In this document: positions 31,636 to 38,505 of the stretch, piece after piece | How positions within the stretch are numbered: position 1 is the stretch's first letter | How the letters are laid out: each line of letters begins with the position of its first letter | Virus record (IMG/VR): IMGVR_UViG_3300032287_001537 | Span: 1 to 38,505 of that record | DNA: 38,505 bases | Strand: one strand, 5' to 3' | Source of the DNA: a virus | Position numbers and translations under genes: made by a program | The notes under the pieces: model-generated | Databases searched by the model: none | What the model was told of the DNA's origin: nothing | Seen by the model: the letters and a program-made list of their open reading frames with translations, nothing else

Positions 31636-32460
31636 TTATGCAGTCGCGGCGGTATGTAGACGCTGAAGCTGGGCCAACGCAGCCTCTTGCTTCTCGGCAC
31701 CGTTCTTACCCTGGTAATCATCGCTCTTGCGGATCCGATCGGCTTGCTCTTGGTAAGTAGCGGTAGCATTGTCACTGCCAATCAGGCCCGAATCTTCACG
31801 CAGGAACTTATCAATCGCCAATGAGGCGCGGATAAACTCTGGATCGTTTGCTAGCTTGCTGCTCTTGATGTCGATACCGACCGCTAGCGCACCACGAGCA
31901 GCACGTTGCCAGTTGTTTGGCGCATCTACGCCCCACTCTGTGTTCATACTGTCAATGACGGCTTGAATCTGCTGCGCTTCCATTTCAGCCGATTTGGCAA
32001 TCATGCCGCCGAGGTTTTCATTACTGATATCAATCAGCTTATGCAGAGCCTCTGGCGGAATACCATACTCTGCCGCGATTGTCGCCGCTTTCGTTGCCGC
32101 ATCAGAGTTCCAGATCATGCCTTCTGGCAGATTGTCTGGTGCCTGAAGCCCGTAGTCTTCTGGTTTCTCAGGAGCGCCGGTGATTTTCCGCACCTCGGCT
32201 CGGTAAGCAGCAATCTGTTCTGGCGTTGCCTTCTCGCCTGGTATCTTGATCTCGCGCTTTTCGGAGAATGCCTTCTCAAGCGACTGATAAGATGCGCCAA
32301 GTTGATCGACCTTCGGCTCGCCTTTGGCTTCATCCCAGAACTTGGCTGGAATGTAGTCAGGACGAGTGACCGCTGATGGCGCAATGTCTGGCGTTGCCGG
32401 CGTTGGTGTGATCTGCGTGTCGAGTGCAGTCGTTTCTGTGGATGTTGTTTGTGTTTCCAT
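31636..32460 (-). CDS. Scaffolding / capsid assembly protein
   Basis: A 274-residue acidic, mostly helical protein: Thr/Pro-rich N-terminus, then RPDYIPAKFWDEAKGEPKVD, SYQSLEKAF, IPGEKATPEQIAAYR and KPEDYGLQAP, and a C-terminal coiled region with YQEQADRIRKSDDYQG. These are the usual landmarks of podovirus scaffold proteins, located as always between portal and capsid genes. It would guide capsid assembly and leave before packaging. ATG 32460 is chosen over an upstream TTG. Confidence 0.85.
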   Translation of the reverse strand: METQTTSTETTALDTQITPTPATPDIAPSAVTRPDYIPAKFWDEAKGEPKVDQLGASYQSLEKAFSEKREIKIPGEKATPEQIAAYRAEVRKITGAPEKPEDYGLQAPDNLPEGMIWNSDAATKAATIAAEYGIPPEALHKLIDISNENLGGMIAKSAEMEAQQIQAVIDSMNTEWGVDAPNNWQRAARGALAVGIDIKSSKLANDPEFIRASLAIDKFLREDSGLIGSDNATATYQEQADRIRKSDDYQGKNGAEKQEAALAQLQRLHTAATA

Positions 32461-32465
32461 GATGT

Positions 32466-32837
32466 TTATTTGACGTTGATTTCTTTCCAATGATTGAATT
32501 CACTTGGCCCGTAGGTATTCACGAATCGCATCTGGAATTGCTGTGGATTTTCCCAGTAGTTACCGAATGCGCTGGTGTCCCAACGTGATGGAGGCGGCGG
32601 CAGTTGAACTGACAAGGATTCCTTGACGGTTGGTTCTTCGACTGCTGGTTCTTCGGCTGGTTCCTCTTGTAGGGATCCAGTAATAACCACCTTTAGGTTT
32701 GGATTATCTGCGGCATCTCGGATTTGCCCGATGATTCTGCCACTGATTTTTTCGGATGCGTAGATGCCATCGTCGAGGATGCGACCGATAAGCTCGCCAT
32801 CTCGAAACACTTCGTTGTTTTCTGTGATGTTGATCAT
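32466..32837 (-). CDS. Small protein with Pro/Glu-rich linker (123 aa)
   Basis: The N-terminal half is a small domain (NEVFRDGELIGRILDDGIYAS, then GRIIGQIRDAADN), followed by an acidic Pro/Glu/Val linker (EEPAEEPAVEEPTVKE) and a C-terminal aromatic segment (WDTSAFGNYWENPQQF). Not recognised; probably a minor head or assembly protein given its place. ATG 32837 forms an ATGA with the gene before it; longer starts read through that gene. Confidence 0.55.
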   Translation of the reverse strand: MINITENNEVFRDGELIGRILDDGIYASEKISGRIIGQIRDAADNPNLKVVITGSLQEEPAEEPAVEEPTVKESLSVQLPPPPSRWDTSAFGNYWENPQQFQMRFVNTYGPSEFNHWKEINVK

Positions 32838-33121
32838 AGTTGTTCTGTTGGTTTCTCTGGTTTCTCGTCGTAACGGGAAAGGTATGTGTCGAGCAGCCAT
32901 CTGACATGCGCTTTGCTGCCATCAGATAACCCTGCTTTAATTGCATCGGTGCCGCTTGATTGGGTGAATACGGTAGCGAACACGCCTCCGCACGTTTGGT
33001 TCATCCACCTGAACACGAGTTGGAAATCTTCGTTGTTAAACAGGCGAATAACTGCGCCAATCAGCGATGGTTTTTCGTCTTCTCGCAGTGGAGCCAGCAG
33101 TTGTGTTATAGGTGCTTCCAT
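32834..33121 (-). CDS. Small head-region protein (95 aa)
   Basis: Not recognised. A 95-residue protein with a hydrophobic helical core (SLIGAVIRLFNNEDFQLVFRW) and a Lys/Pro/Glu-rich end. It lies between portal and scaffold. In podoviruses small proteins here are often assembly factors, but no motif proves it. Confidence 0.55.
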   Translation of the reverse strand: MEAPITQLLAPLREDEKPSLIGAVIRLFNNEDFQLVFRWMNQTCGGVFATVFTQSSGTDAIKAGLSDGSKAHVRWLLDTYLSRYDEKPEKPTEQL

Positions 33122-33131
33122 TTGGTTTTGA

Positions 33132-34826
33132 TCACATCATTGATTGGGCGACCTCTTTGGCTTTATCGACTCCGCCAATGTCCTTCACGGCACCGGCTAC
33201 CTGTTGCGCCATCATCATCTGCTGCTGCATTTGCTGCGCCTGAGCGCGACCTTGACGAATCGCATCGACTTCTTCTTGTGGGCGAAGGAATGACGGATCG
33301 ACGCCGGCAAGTCTTGAGCTTTCACGAATAAACCAGGATGGATTGACCTCATCGACGACTTCAGGGAATACCTGCGCCAGTGATGCGATCTTCTGCACCA
33401 TCGTATCAGCAGCACGCAGAGACAGACCACGCAGCGCCAATGCCAATCGATTGGTCATCGTGATGACTGGATTTGGAACCTGCACGAGGTTTGGCCCGAT
33501 CTGCTGAACCGCTTCACTCGGTGGAGGCGGAAGCATGCCATTCTCAGCCCATGACTCAAACAGGCGAATCATCATCGGCTGGATCGTGTCAGTGGTATCG
33601 CGATCAAACGCAGGACTGATGGCATCAAGCTTTTCACCTGCTAGTTGGCCGGCTTCAAATGCAGTCATCTCGCGATTGTTCGCGGCGTTCATTGAGAACA
33701 TCTGGAACATGTCGAGATGGCATCGGCGGCGGATCATCTCTTGACGCATCTTGACACGCTCTAATGCCATTGACCAATCGCCGCTGACGTTCAGAGGATA
33801 GATGGAATCAGGATTCAGGCCGGCGCCGTAGTAGTTCATCGCACGAGCAGATGTCTTCAACGTGCCTTCAAACGTGTCTGGCACCATCATCGGTGGGAAC
33901 ACTGTCTTCTCGGCGTAGACATCCATCATCTTCTGCATGAAGTTAAGCTGCCGTGACTCAGGAAGGATTGAGAAGCCTGGCCCGTAGCCCCACATGTCAC
34001 TGACATCTAGCGCATCCCATTTCAGGAAGCGTCCAACATGGAATGGGAACGAATCGAATCCGCTTTCTTGAACGATCTTCTGGCTTTGCTTCTCGACGTA
34101 TGCAGAGACAAATGCCTTCTTTTTGCCTGCTGCCATGCCCATGTCGTTGCCACGCTCACTAACAGGCCGAGGTTCAACGATGTGGATGAACGTAAACTTT
34201 TTGTCTGCGTTATTGTCTAGCGCCTCTCTGACCACTACCGGCAATTCATCCCTGCCAAACTTGCCTTCAGCTTGTCGAGCAGTCAGTTCAAACTCACGCA
34301 TGACGCAGTTTGCTGCACCGTTGTGATCGCAGTCGAACACATACGAACCGATCTTGATCTTCTCAAATCGCGTCTCGTTGTTTGGCGTTACTTGGGAGAA
34401 CATGCATGACGTTCCGAATCCCCAAAGATCGAACAAAGATTCGTGCCTTTCGGCGTAGAAGTTACTGTTGGCGATGTATTCCGACGAAAGCATTGAGCAC
34501 TCGCGAAGCCAGTTCTTGACTGCATCATTCTCGCGAAACTTTAGGATAGGCGTGAACTCCATCCATGGCTGAGTCTTATCGGTAGTCCATGCCATATAGC
34601 CAGCAACCGCACGTTCGATGGCATCCATGCCGGTGATATCGTAAAGACGAGCGTCACGCTGATTCGCAGGCGTGTAATCCTTTTGAGTGATTCCCGCTTT
34701 GCGGGTGAAGATGTGCTCCGCGATCTCCTGCCAGGCTGTGTCCCAAATGGCGCGGGAATCTCTAAGCGTGTTGTAACGCTTGAGCCATCCAGCAGTGCGG
34801 TCGTTGCCTTCGGTGTATTCGCTCAT
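33132..34826 (-). CDS. Portal protein (head-to-tail connector, T7 gp8-like)
   Basis: A 564-residue connector that forms the DNA gate at one capsid vertex. Supporting segments are LKRYNTLRDSRAIWDTAWQEIAEH, TGMDAIERAVAGYMAWTTD, PWMEF, LSSEYIANSNFYAE, then MWGYGPGFSILPESRQLN. This is the conserved core of the podovirus connector family. The C-terminus is Gln/Met-rich (AQQMQQQMMMAQQ). Length fits the family (about 500-560). It overlaps the proline-rich gene by 4 bases. Confidence 0.9.
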   Translation of the reverse strand: MSEYTEGNDRTAGWLKRYNTLRDSRAIWDTAWQEIAEHIFTRKAGITQKDYTPANQRDARLYDITGMDAIERAVAGYMAWTTDKTQPWMEFTPILKFRENDAVKNWLRECSMLSSEYIANSNFYAERHESLFDLWGFGTSCMFSQVTPNNETRFEKIKIGSYVFDCDHNGAANCVMREFELTARQAEGKFGRDELPVVVREALDNNADKKFTFIHIVEPRPVSERGNDMGMAAGKKKAFVSAYVEKQSQKIVQESGFDSFPFHVGRFLKWDALDVSDMWGYGPGFSILPESRQLNFMQKMMDVYAEKTVFPPMMVPDTFEGTLKTSARAMNYYGAGLNPDSIYPLNVSGDWSMALERVKMRQEMIRRRCHLDMFQMFSMNAANNREMTAFEAGQLAGEKLDAISPAFDRDTTDTIQPMMIRLFESWAENGMLPPPPSEAVQQIGPNLVQVPNPVITMTNRLALALRGLSLRAADTMVQKIASLAQVFPEVVDEVNPSWFIRESSRLAGVDPSFLRPQEEVDAIRQGRAQAQQMQQQMMMAQQVAGAVKDIGGVDKAKEVAQSMM

Positions 34827-35128
34827 TGTGCGGTTTCTTGTGTGAAGGCACTGATTTTACCTCTAACCTTATCCATTGCTGTTAATGCTGCCGGCCTTGG
34901 CTTTGCGTAGCCTTGGATGGGAGCGGAGATCTTAGGCGTAGCGATAGGCCCAGTGCCTGCACCGAGCGCAGTCTGAGCACCAAGCATGGCACTCTGCGGT
35001 GTAATGGTAGAGCGCAACCCTTGGCGACGACCTGCTGCCATCAGAGCCTGTTCACCTTGAGCCATGTCGGCGCGAACTGGTGCCGGCGGCGGCGGCGGCA
35101 TTTTGGGTTCTTTTGCTTTACCACCCAC
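34823..35128 (-). CDS. Small proline-rich protein upstream of the portal (101 aa, GTG start)
   Basis: It starts with GTG at 35128 preceded by a perfect AGGAGG at good spacing, which decides the start. The N-terminus is Gly/Lys then a proline run (MPPPPPAPV), followed by Ala/Gly-rich sequence with little predicted structure. Similar small proline-rich proteins lie before the portal gene in other podoviruses; the role is not known. Confidence 0.65.
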   Translation of the reverse strand: MGGKAKEPKMPPPPPAPVRADMAQGEQALMAAGRRQGLRSTITPQSAMLGAQTALGAGTGPIATPKISAPIQGYAKPRPAALTAMDKVRGKISAFTQETAQ

Positions 35129-35145
35129 AGGTTCCTCCTTTGTGA

Positions 35146-35165
35146 ATTCTCATTTCTGATAATCA
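35146..35165 (-). promoter_or_regulatory. Candidate operator and promoter region before the head operon
   Basis: It holds the second copy of the 19-base motif (15 of 19 matching 31479-31497), and within it the palindrome TGATAATCA (35157-35165). On the minus strand TTGCGC and GATTAT are 17 bases apart, a moderate promoter match just upstream of the proline-rich and portal genes. Confidence 0.45.
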
Positions 35166-35190
35166 TATCAAATCTGAGAAAGCGCAAGGA

Positions 35191-35517
35191 TTACTTTTTG
35201 CGGTAGATTCGGCGCAGTCGCTGGTAGTCAATCCAGTGGATTTCTCCGTTATGCTCTCGACAGAATCCCAGCCATTGACGCGTCTCTTTGCGTGGGTCGA
35301 TATCCAGAAACTCTGATATATTGCCTACGGCAAGCGTGATAAAAATCGCTTCTTGGTGACAATCCTCACCGAATTCGCGCACCGCATCGACTGCCAGGAT
35401 AAAACAGTCGGGCGAACTGTAGATGTAGCTGGAATCATCCATGTGCTCCAGCAATGTGCGGGTGAAGTCGAAACCGAGTTCAAAAGCGAGGTGCGAGGCG
35501 TGTTTTTGCGGTGTCAT
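35191..35517 (-). CDS. Hypothetical protein (108 aa)
   Basis: Not recognised. A 108-residue protein, mostly helical, acidic in the first half and basic at the end (RLRRIYRKK). It is one of three accessory genes between large terminase and portal. Confidence 0.6.
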   Translation of the reverse strand: MTPQKHASHLAFELGFDFTRTLLEHMDDSSYIYSSPDCFILAVDAVREFGEDCHQEAIFITLAVGNISEFLDIDPRKETRQWLGFCREHNGEIHWIDYQRLRRIYRKK

Positions 35518-35548
35518 AATCGTGGTAAACTGTGTATAATTGCGACTT

Positions 35549-35854
35549 TTAATTGAACTTGCGAGTATAAGTTGGCTTGCCGTTGGTCACCCGATAGACT
35601 CGCACGGCAGTCACCGAGCAATTCAGAATTCGGGCAATTTCGTGGTTGTTATATATCTGCCATGCCCTATCACAAATCTGTGGAAACTTTGCCCTTAGAA
35701 CCGATCGCTTTGCCTTGTCAGGCGCCCTTGGCAATCCTCTGGCCCGTCGAGCAGTCCGCACCGATTTGTCGCAGCATCCTAGCTGAGTTGCGATTGCTTC
35801 GTTCGTTTGATCCCAATTGGTTATGCCTGAAAAGTCGATTTTGTTGTGTTTCAT
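35549..35854 (-). CDS. Helix-turn-helix DNA-binding protein (101 aa)
   Basis: A basic protein with two HTH-like segments: NEAIATQLGCCDKSVRTARRARGL (about 18-41) and NHEIARILNCSVTAVRVYRVTNG (about 70-92). Both have the usual A-x-x-L-x-x-S/C-x-x-x-V pattern. It may regulate late genes or help packaging specificity. It overlaps the zinc-ribbon gene by 4 bases (ATGA). Confidence 0.65.
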   Translation of the reverse strand: MKHNKIDFSGITNWDQTNEAIATQLGCCDKSVRTARRARGLPRAPDKAKRSVLRAKFPQICDRAWQIYNNHEIARILNCSVTAVRVYRVTNGKPTYTRKFN

Positions 35855-36042
35855 GTCTGTGATTGATCAAAGAATTCCATCAATTCTTCCTCGGTGAATA
35901 CCGGCTCAATGTCACGTTCATGTTCAATACGCTTCCCGCATTCAGAACATTGGCAATTGCCTTGATCGTCTACAATCATTTCAAGATCGCAGCATTCAGG
36001 CACTTCGGGATATTCGGGTGGATCGTTCCAGTAGTCGTTCAT
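35851..36042 (-). CDS. Small zinc-ribbon-like protein (63 aa)
   Basis: A 63-residue acidic protein starting MNDYWNDPPEYPEVPECCD, with a second cysteine set CQCSECGK. The C-C plus C-x-C-x-x-C arrangement suggests one zinc site. Small proteins with this start and cysteine layout are common in phages; the function is unknown. ATG 36042 lies 2 bases after the terminase stop; ATG 36060 gives six more residues. Confidence 0.6.
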   Translation of the reverse strand: MNDYWNDPPEYPEVPECCDLEMIVDDQGNCQCSECGKRIEHERDIEPVFTEEELMEFFDQSQT

Positions 36043-36044
36043 AG

Positions 36045-37343
36045 TTAAGTCTGTTGCCATTCCTGTCGGCGTTTTGGCCCTTCGGCGTTAGGAGAGTGAA
36101 TCAATCCAAGACGGTCGGCTTCAGCCATCGTCCTGATACCATCGGCAACGTGCGAAGCCCAAGTGTGGAGCGGGACATTGCGGACGATGCCTGATGATGA
36201 ATCTGCTGCCATTTCGTAGGCTTTGATGCCCTTGACTCCAGTCTCGCACGCCGGCAATCGCCATTCAAAGCTCGGCATGAGTTCGCGAACGTAACCAATA
36301 CCTTGCCAATAGTCTGGAATGACCGGCACTACCACGATTGATTTAAACCCTGCTGCTCGTGCGTCAGTCTCAAACGTGACTCCGTTGCGCTGCGTCTGTC
36401 GTGCATCATGCGGCAGGTAATGTTTGCCATACGAATAGCCCTTGGCTTGCATATGGGCATACCGCTCGACGATGGTTAGATCCAGCCCGATGTCGCAGTC
36501 AATCCATCTCCACCGGCCAAACGCTAACCGCTGACCATACCAGACGACAGTGTTCCTCGGTCCACCGAGATCCCAAAATGTATGCACCGGCGATCTGCCA
36601 TCGACAGGGAACTCACCAATCCTGCTCTCTGTCAGCGCCTTACTCATCTCGCGACCGTAGATGGCATTCTCGTTACTAACCGAGAAATCACAGTAGAACT
36701 CCTGGCGGATGAGAGCATCACTCATGCCTGACTTGCGCTCCTCTTCGATCTGATCCAGCGAGATAGCGCCCGTGTCCTCTACGCTGAGAACCTGCGTGAA
36801 CCAAGTCGGATTATTCTTTACCGTTTTAAGCAGATCGAAGAAATGATTCTCGCCGCGCGGTGTGCCGTTGAACCAAGCAAAGCCTCCGTTTTCCGCAAGA
36901 ATTGGACGAGTGTAATCCCATGCGAGCGGGTTCTGGTTCTGATATTCCGAGAACACAACGCCGTAGTAGTTACCGCCGACCACGTCGAGATTGTCGGTGC
37001 CTAGAATCTGGATTGTTGAGCCGTTGATTAGCTCAATCCGCATATCAGTCTGGTTTGGTGGCTTCGCAAGCAGCTCCTTCGGGATGTGATCAATCACGCG
37101 CATACCGTTTGTCACGTCCACGTTCATCCAGAGGGCTTTGCGGCCTAGTGCAGCGGTCGGCATGTAATAGGCAAAATTGGCCTTTGTCTCTGCGGCGCGC
37201 GCCACTAATTTATTCAAGCATAATTTGTCCTTTCCTGCTCTTCGATGCCAAACCATCAAAACACGTTTATAATCATCCATCGCCCTCCATGCAGGGAGTT
37301 GATATGGGCGTGGGTCGTAACGATATGGCAGTTCAATAGTCAT
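36045..37343 (-). CDS. terL: Terminase large subunit
   Basis: The 432-residue motor that pumps DNA into the procapsid and cuts it. Seen: the adenine-binding YQLPAW near 14-19, Walker A (HRRAGKDK, K38), a Walker B-like strand with catalytic glutamate (YGVVFSEY, E133), coupling segment NGTPRG, and nuclease aspartates beginning at TFWDLGG (D258). It is a bit shorter than typical (450-550). The ATG at 37343 has no clear ribosome site; its leader is taken up by a tRNA-like element ending five bases before it. Confidence 0.9.
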   Translation of the reverse strand: MTIELPYRYDPRPYQLPAWRAMDDYKRVLMVWHRRAGKDKLCLNKLVARAAETKANFAYYMPTAALGRKALWMNVDVTNGMRVIDHIPKELLAKPPNQTDMRIELINGSTIQILGTDNLDVVGGNYYGVVFSEYQNQNPLAWDYTRPILAENGGFAWFNGTPRGENHFFDLLKTVKNNPTWFTQVLSVEDTGAISLDQIEEERKSGMSDALIRQEFYCDFSVSNENAIYGREMSKALTESRIGEFPVDGRSPVHTFWDLGGPRNTVVWYGQRLAFGRWRWIDCDIGLDLTIVERYAHMQAKGYSYGKHYLPHDARQTQRNGVTFETDARAAGFKSIVVVPVIPDYWQGIGYVRELMPSFEWRLPACETGVKGIKAYEMAADSSSGIVRNVPLHTWASHVADGIRTMAEADRLGLIHSPNAEGPKRRQEWQQT

Positions 37344-37347
37344 ATTT

Positions 37348-37419
37348 TGGTGAAGGTCGGCAGGATTTGCACCCGCATTTCAGAGAGAACTCTGGTCTTA
37401 CTATTAGATGACGACTTTC
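37348..37419 (-). tRNA. tRNA-like element, probably degenerate
   Basis: On the minus strand a 72-base segment has an acceptor-like pairing (GAAAGTC with GACCTTC, one mismatch), a short D-arm (GTC ... GAC), a good T-arm (GCGGG-TGCAAAT-CCTGC) and an encoded ACCA end. The anticodon arm is wrong: CAGAG pairs with CTCTG around a 4-base TTCT loop, so the arm has 14 bases, not 17, and no anticodon can be assigned. One extra C lies between T-arm and acceptor. It fills the gap between terminase small and large genes. It could be a decayed tRNA gene or a mimic; function as a decoding tRNA is unlikely. Confidence 0.4.
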
Positions 37420-37444
37420 GTAATGAAATAAATTTGCCTCGGTT

Positions 37445-37840
37445 TCATAGCTTGCGAATCACAATCTCAGTCACGCCGCTATGCTCAACCTTCTCAGGCG
37501 CATAATGGCCGGCACCTTTGCCGATCTCGCGCAGTGCTCCAGTAGCGGCTGAAAAGTCTTCAGATTCCTCAGCAGATGCGGCAATTCTAGCCAGTCGTTC
37601 AAGCCAAGCATCCTTCGATAAATCAAACTTTCGGTCAGCTTTTGCGGCCACTTTTGCTCGGAGTTCTGCAACCCTTAGCTTGACCTTATCGCTATTTAGC
37701 AGGCGTGAGCCATTCGCCTCAGCCACGGCATCGGAGACTCCATTCTCGCTTATAATTTCGTTATAAGCGCGAGAGGCTGGGCATCCAAGCGCAACGCTTT
37801 GTGCAAAAGATTCATGCTTAATGTTTTTTAGCGCAGGCAT
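37445..37840 (-). CDS. terS: Terminase small subunit
   Basis: A 131-residue DNA-recognition subunit of the packaging motor. The N-terminus (LKNIKHESFAQSVALGCPASRAYNEI) is the HTH region of the Terminase_2-type family, with the following GSRLLNSDKVKLRVAELRAKVA typical of its next helices. The C-terminal half is the oligomerisation part. ATG 37840 is chosen; a TTG at 37861 would add seven residues. It overlaps the upstream DUF551-like gene by 13 bases. Confidence 0.85.
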   Translation of the reverse strand: MPALKNIKHESFAQSVALGCPASRAYNEIISENGVSDAVAEANGSRLLNSDKVKLRVAELRAKVAAKADRKFDLSKDAWLERLARIAASAEESEDFSAATGALREIGKGAGHYAPEKVEHSGVTEIVIRKL

Positions 37841-38064
37841 AATTTCGGTAGTGGCATCCAATATTTTAATTCGTCCATTGTAGCTTGTTCATTCTCAAAC
37901 CAGTAATCCATTTTTTCGTTATGCATAGTCTGAGCGTTGAGAGCTACAGTTGACCATTTCTCATCATAATCATTCCAGACTGCGACAAGAGGCCAAGGGT
38001 AGCCAAAGTCACCGAGGATCACGGTGCCATCTTTGGGAGCGGTTTCAGGTAATTTCCATTTCAT
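37828..38064 (-). CDS. Small DUF551-like protein (78 aa)
   Basis: It has the tryptophan landmarks of the DUF551-type small phage proteins: ETAPKDGTVILGDFG near the start, AVWNDYDEKWS in the middle and a C-terminal YWMPLP. No function is established for such proteins. It is first in the packaging group, directly after the primase-helicase gap. Confidence 0.7.
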   Translation of the reverse strand: MKWKLPETAPKDGTVILGDFGYPWPLVAVWNDYDEKWSTVALNAQTMHNEKMDYWFENEQATMDELKYWMPLPKLCLR

Positions 38065-38105
38065 TATGATTATGATCGTAACTGCATCAGATTACATTTC
38101 AAGCT
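38065..38105 (-). promoter_or_regulatory. Gap before the packaging genes, candidate promoter
   Basis: A 41-base gap with CATAAT on the minus strand as a possible -10 and the near-palindrome TGATTATGA (38067-38075), close to TGATTATCA found before other structural genes. No convincing -35 is seen. Confidence 0.35.
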
Positions 38106-38505
38106 TCAATGCACTCGGTAGGTATAGCGGCGCGGGTCAAACTTCAATTTGAAGATGCCAGTCCATCCGGTCTCGCGCTGCTTTTCGACAATGATCTCTG
38201 CATCGTGCGTGTTTCGATCCTCTTCTTCTGTCAGCTTTCCATTCTTGCGAAGTTTTTCCTTGTCTGGATTACGGCACACAAGCAGCACATTGTCGGCGTT
38301 ATTAACAATTAAGCTTGAACCTTTAATACCATACATAGTTGGTCGTTCCATTGACTGCGAAGGTTTTGCGAGATGAGCAACAAGGTGAATATGAGCGCCA
38401 GTCTCTTTTGCAAAGTCCTGCAAGCGATTGCAAAACTGGCCTTGTGCTGGGTAATCCTCCTCTAGCTCCTCAATACGCATTAGAGAATCAATCATGAAGT
38501 GCTGG
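38106..38505 (-). CDS. Primase-helicase, C-terminal part (continuation of the gene at 1-1478)
   Basis: This frame enters from the window end and stops at 38106. Its first 123 bases duplicate window bases 1-123, and the reading frame matches exactly across the join, so it is the C-terminus of the primase-helicase and not a separate gene. Visible features are the Walker B-like aspartate (IDS), a VAHLAKP segment typical of the sensor motif of RecA-like hexameric helicases (H3), the SSLIVNNADN stretch (H4 region) and the basic tail. It is followed by a 41-base gap before the packaging genes, so the replication operon ends here. Taken alone this piece would be misread as a 129-residue ATPase starting at 38495. 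Confidence 0.9.
   Translation of the reverse strand, partial: QHFMIDSLMRIEELEEDYPAQGQFCNRLQDFAKETGAHIHLVAHLAKPSQSMERPTMYGIKGSSLIVNNADNVLLVCRNPDKEKLRKNGKLTEEEDRNTHDAEIIVEKQRETGWTGIFKLKFDPRRYTYRVH
38383..38505. repeat. Terminal direct repeat, right copy
   Basis: Exact 123-base copy of window bases 1-123. Removing one copy leaves a unit genome of 38,382 bp. Confidence 0.95.

Noticed and set aside
37348-37419. tRNA-like element as a phage attachment site
   Set aside because: No integrase or excisionase gene is present, so an attP reading has no support.

Overview
The window is one complete circular (or circularly permuted) genome of a short-tailed double-stranded DNA phage. Its first 123 bases are repeated exactly as its last 123, so the unit genome is about 38,382 bp and was cut open inside the primase-helicase gene. 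Essentially every gene lies on the minus strand, most junctions are ATGA or TAATG overlaps, and no convincing plus-strand gene was found. The virion gene order is that of T7-type podoviruses: terminase, portal, scaffold, capsid, two tail tubular proteins, internal virion proteins, tail fibre. A two-component spanin pair implies a Gram-negative host. No integrase, CI-like repressor, phage RNA polymerase or DNA polymerase is seen, so the phage looks virulent and dependent on host polymerases. The host genus cannot be told from the sequence.

Layout, read in the direction of transcription (high to low coordinates). Packaging: a small DUF551-like protein, terminase small subunit, a tRNA-like element and terminase large subunit (38064-36045), then three small accessory genes (36042-35191). 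Head: a proline-rich small protein, portal, two small proteins, scaffold, a terminator and a promoter, major capsid protein, terminator, two small structural proteins, terminator (35128-29589). Tail and ejection: tubular protein A, tubular protein B, a GNAT-like protein, gp14-like and gp15-like internal virion proteins and one 2,982-residue polyvalent protein with an ADP-ribosyltransferase-like domain (29566-14104), followed by fibre proteins (14051-12610). Lysis: holin-like membrane proteins, overlapping inner and outer spanins, a phosphoesterase, a small membrane protein and an M15 endolysin (12439-10147).

After an AT-rich gap (9933-9837) comes the DNA-metabolism operon: small proteins, a RecT-family annealing protein, a PD-(D/E)XK exonuclease with a likely Fe-S cluster, a RusA-like resolvase, a tandemly duplicated set of small genes, an SSB-like protein, small coiled-coil proteins, a cytosine-C5 methyltransferase, a replication initiator carrying an HNH domain, and a Twinkle/T7-gp4-like primase-helicase that crosses the ends of the window. 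RecT plus exonuclease would give single-strand-annealing recombination and RusA would resolve branches. The initiator and primase-helicase would start forks that host polymerase extends.

The most unusual points are a 228-codon open frame overlapping nearly the whole methyltransferase gene, the duplicated small-gene cassette and the chimeric end it gave to a neighbouring gene, an HNH domain inside the replication initiator, a tRNA-like element with a shortened anticodon arm directly upstream of the large terminase gene, the giant ART-containing polyvalent protein, one inserted domain type shared by both tail tubular proteins, and a recurrent TGATWATCA motif in gaps before structural operons.
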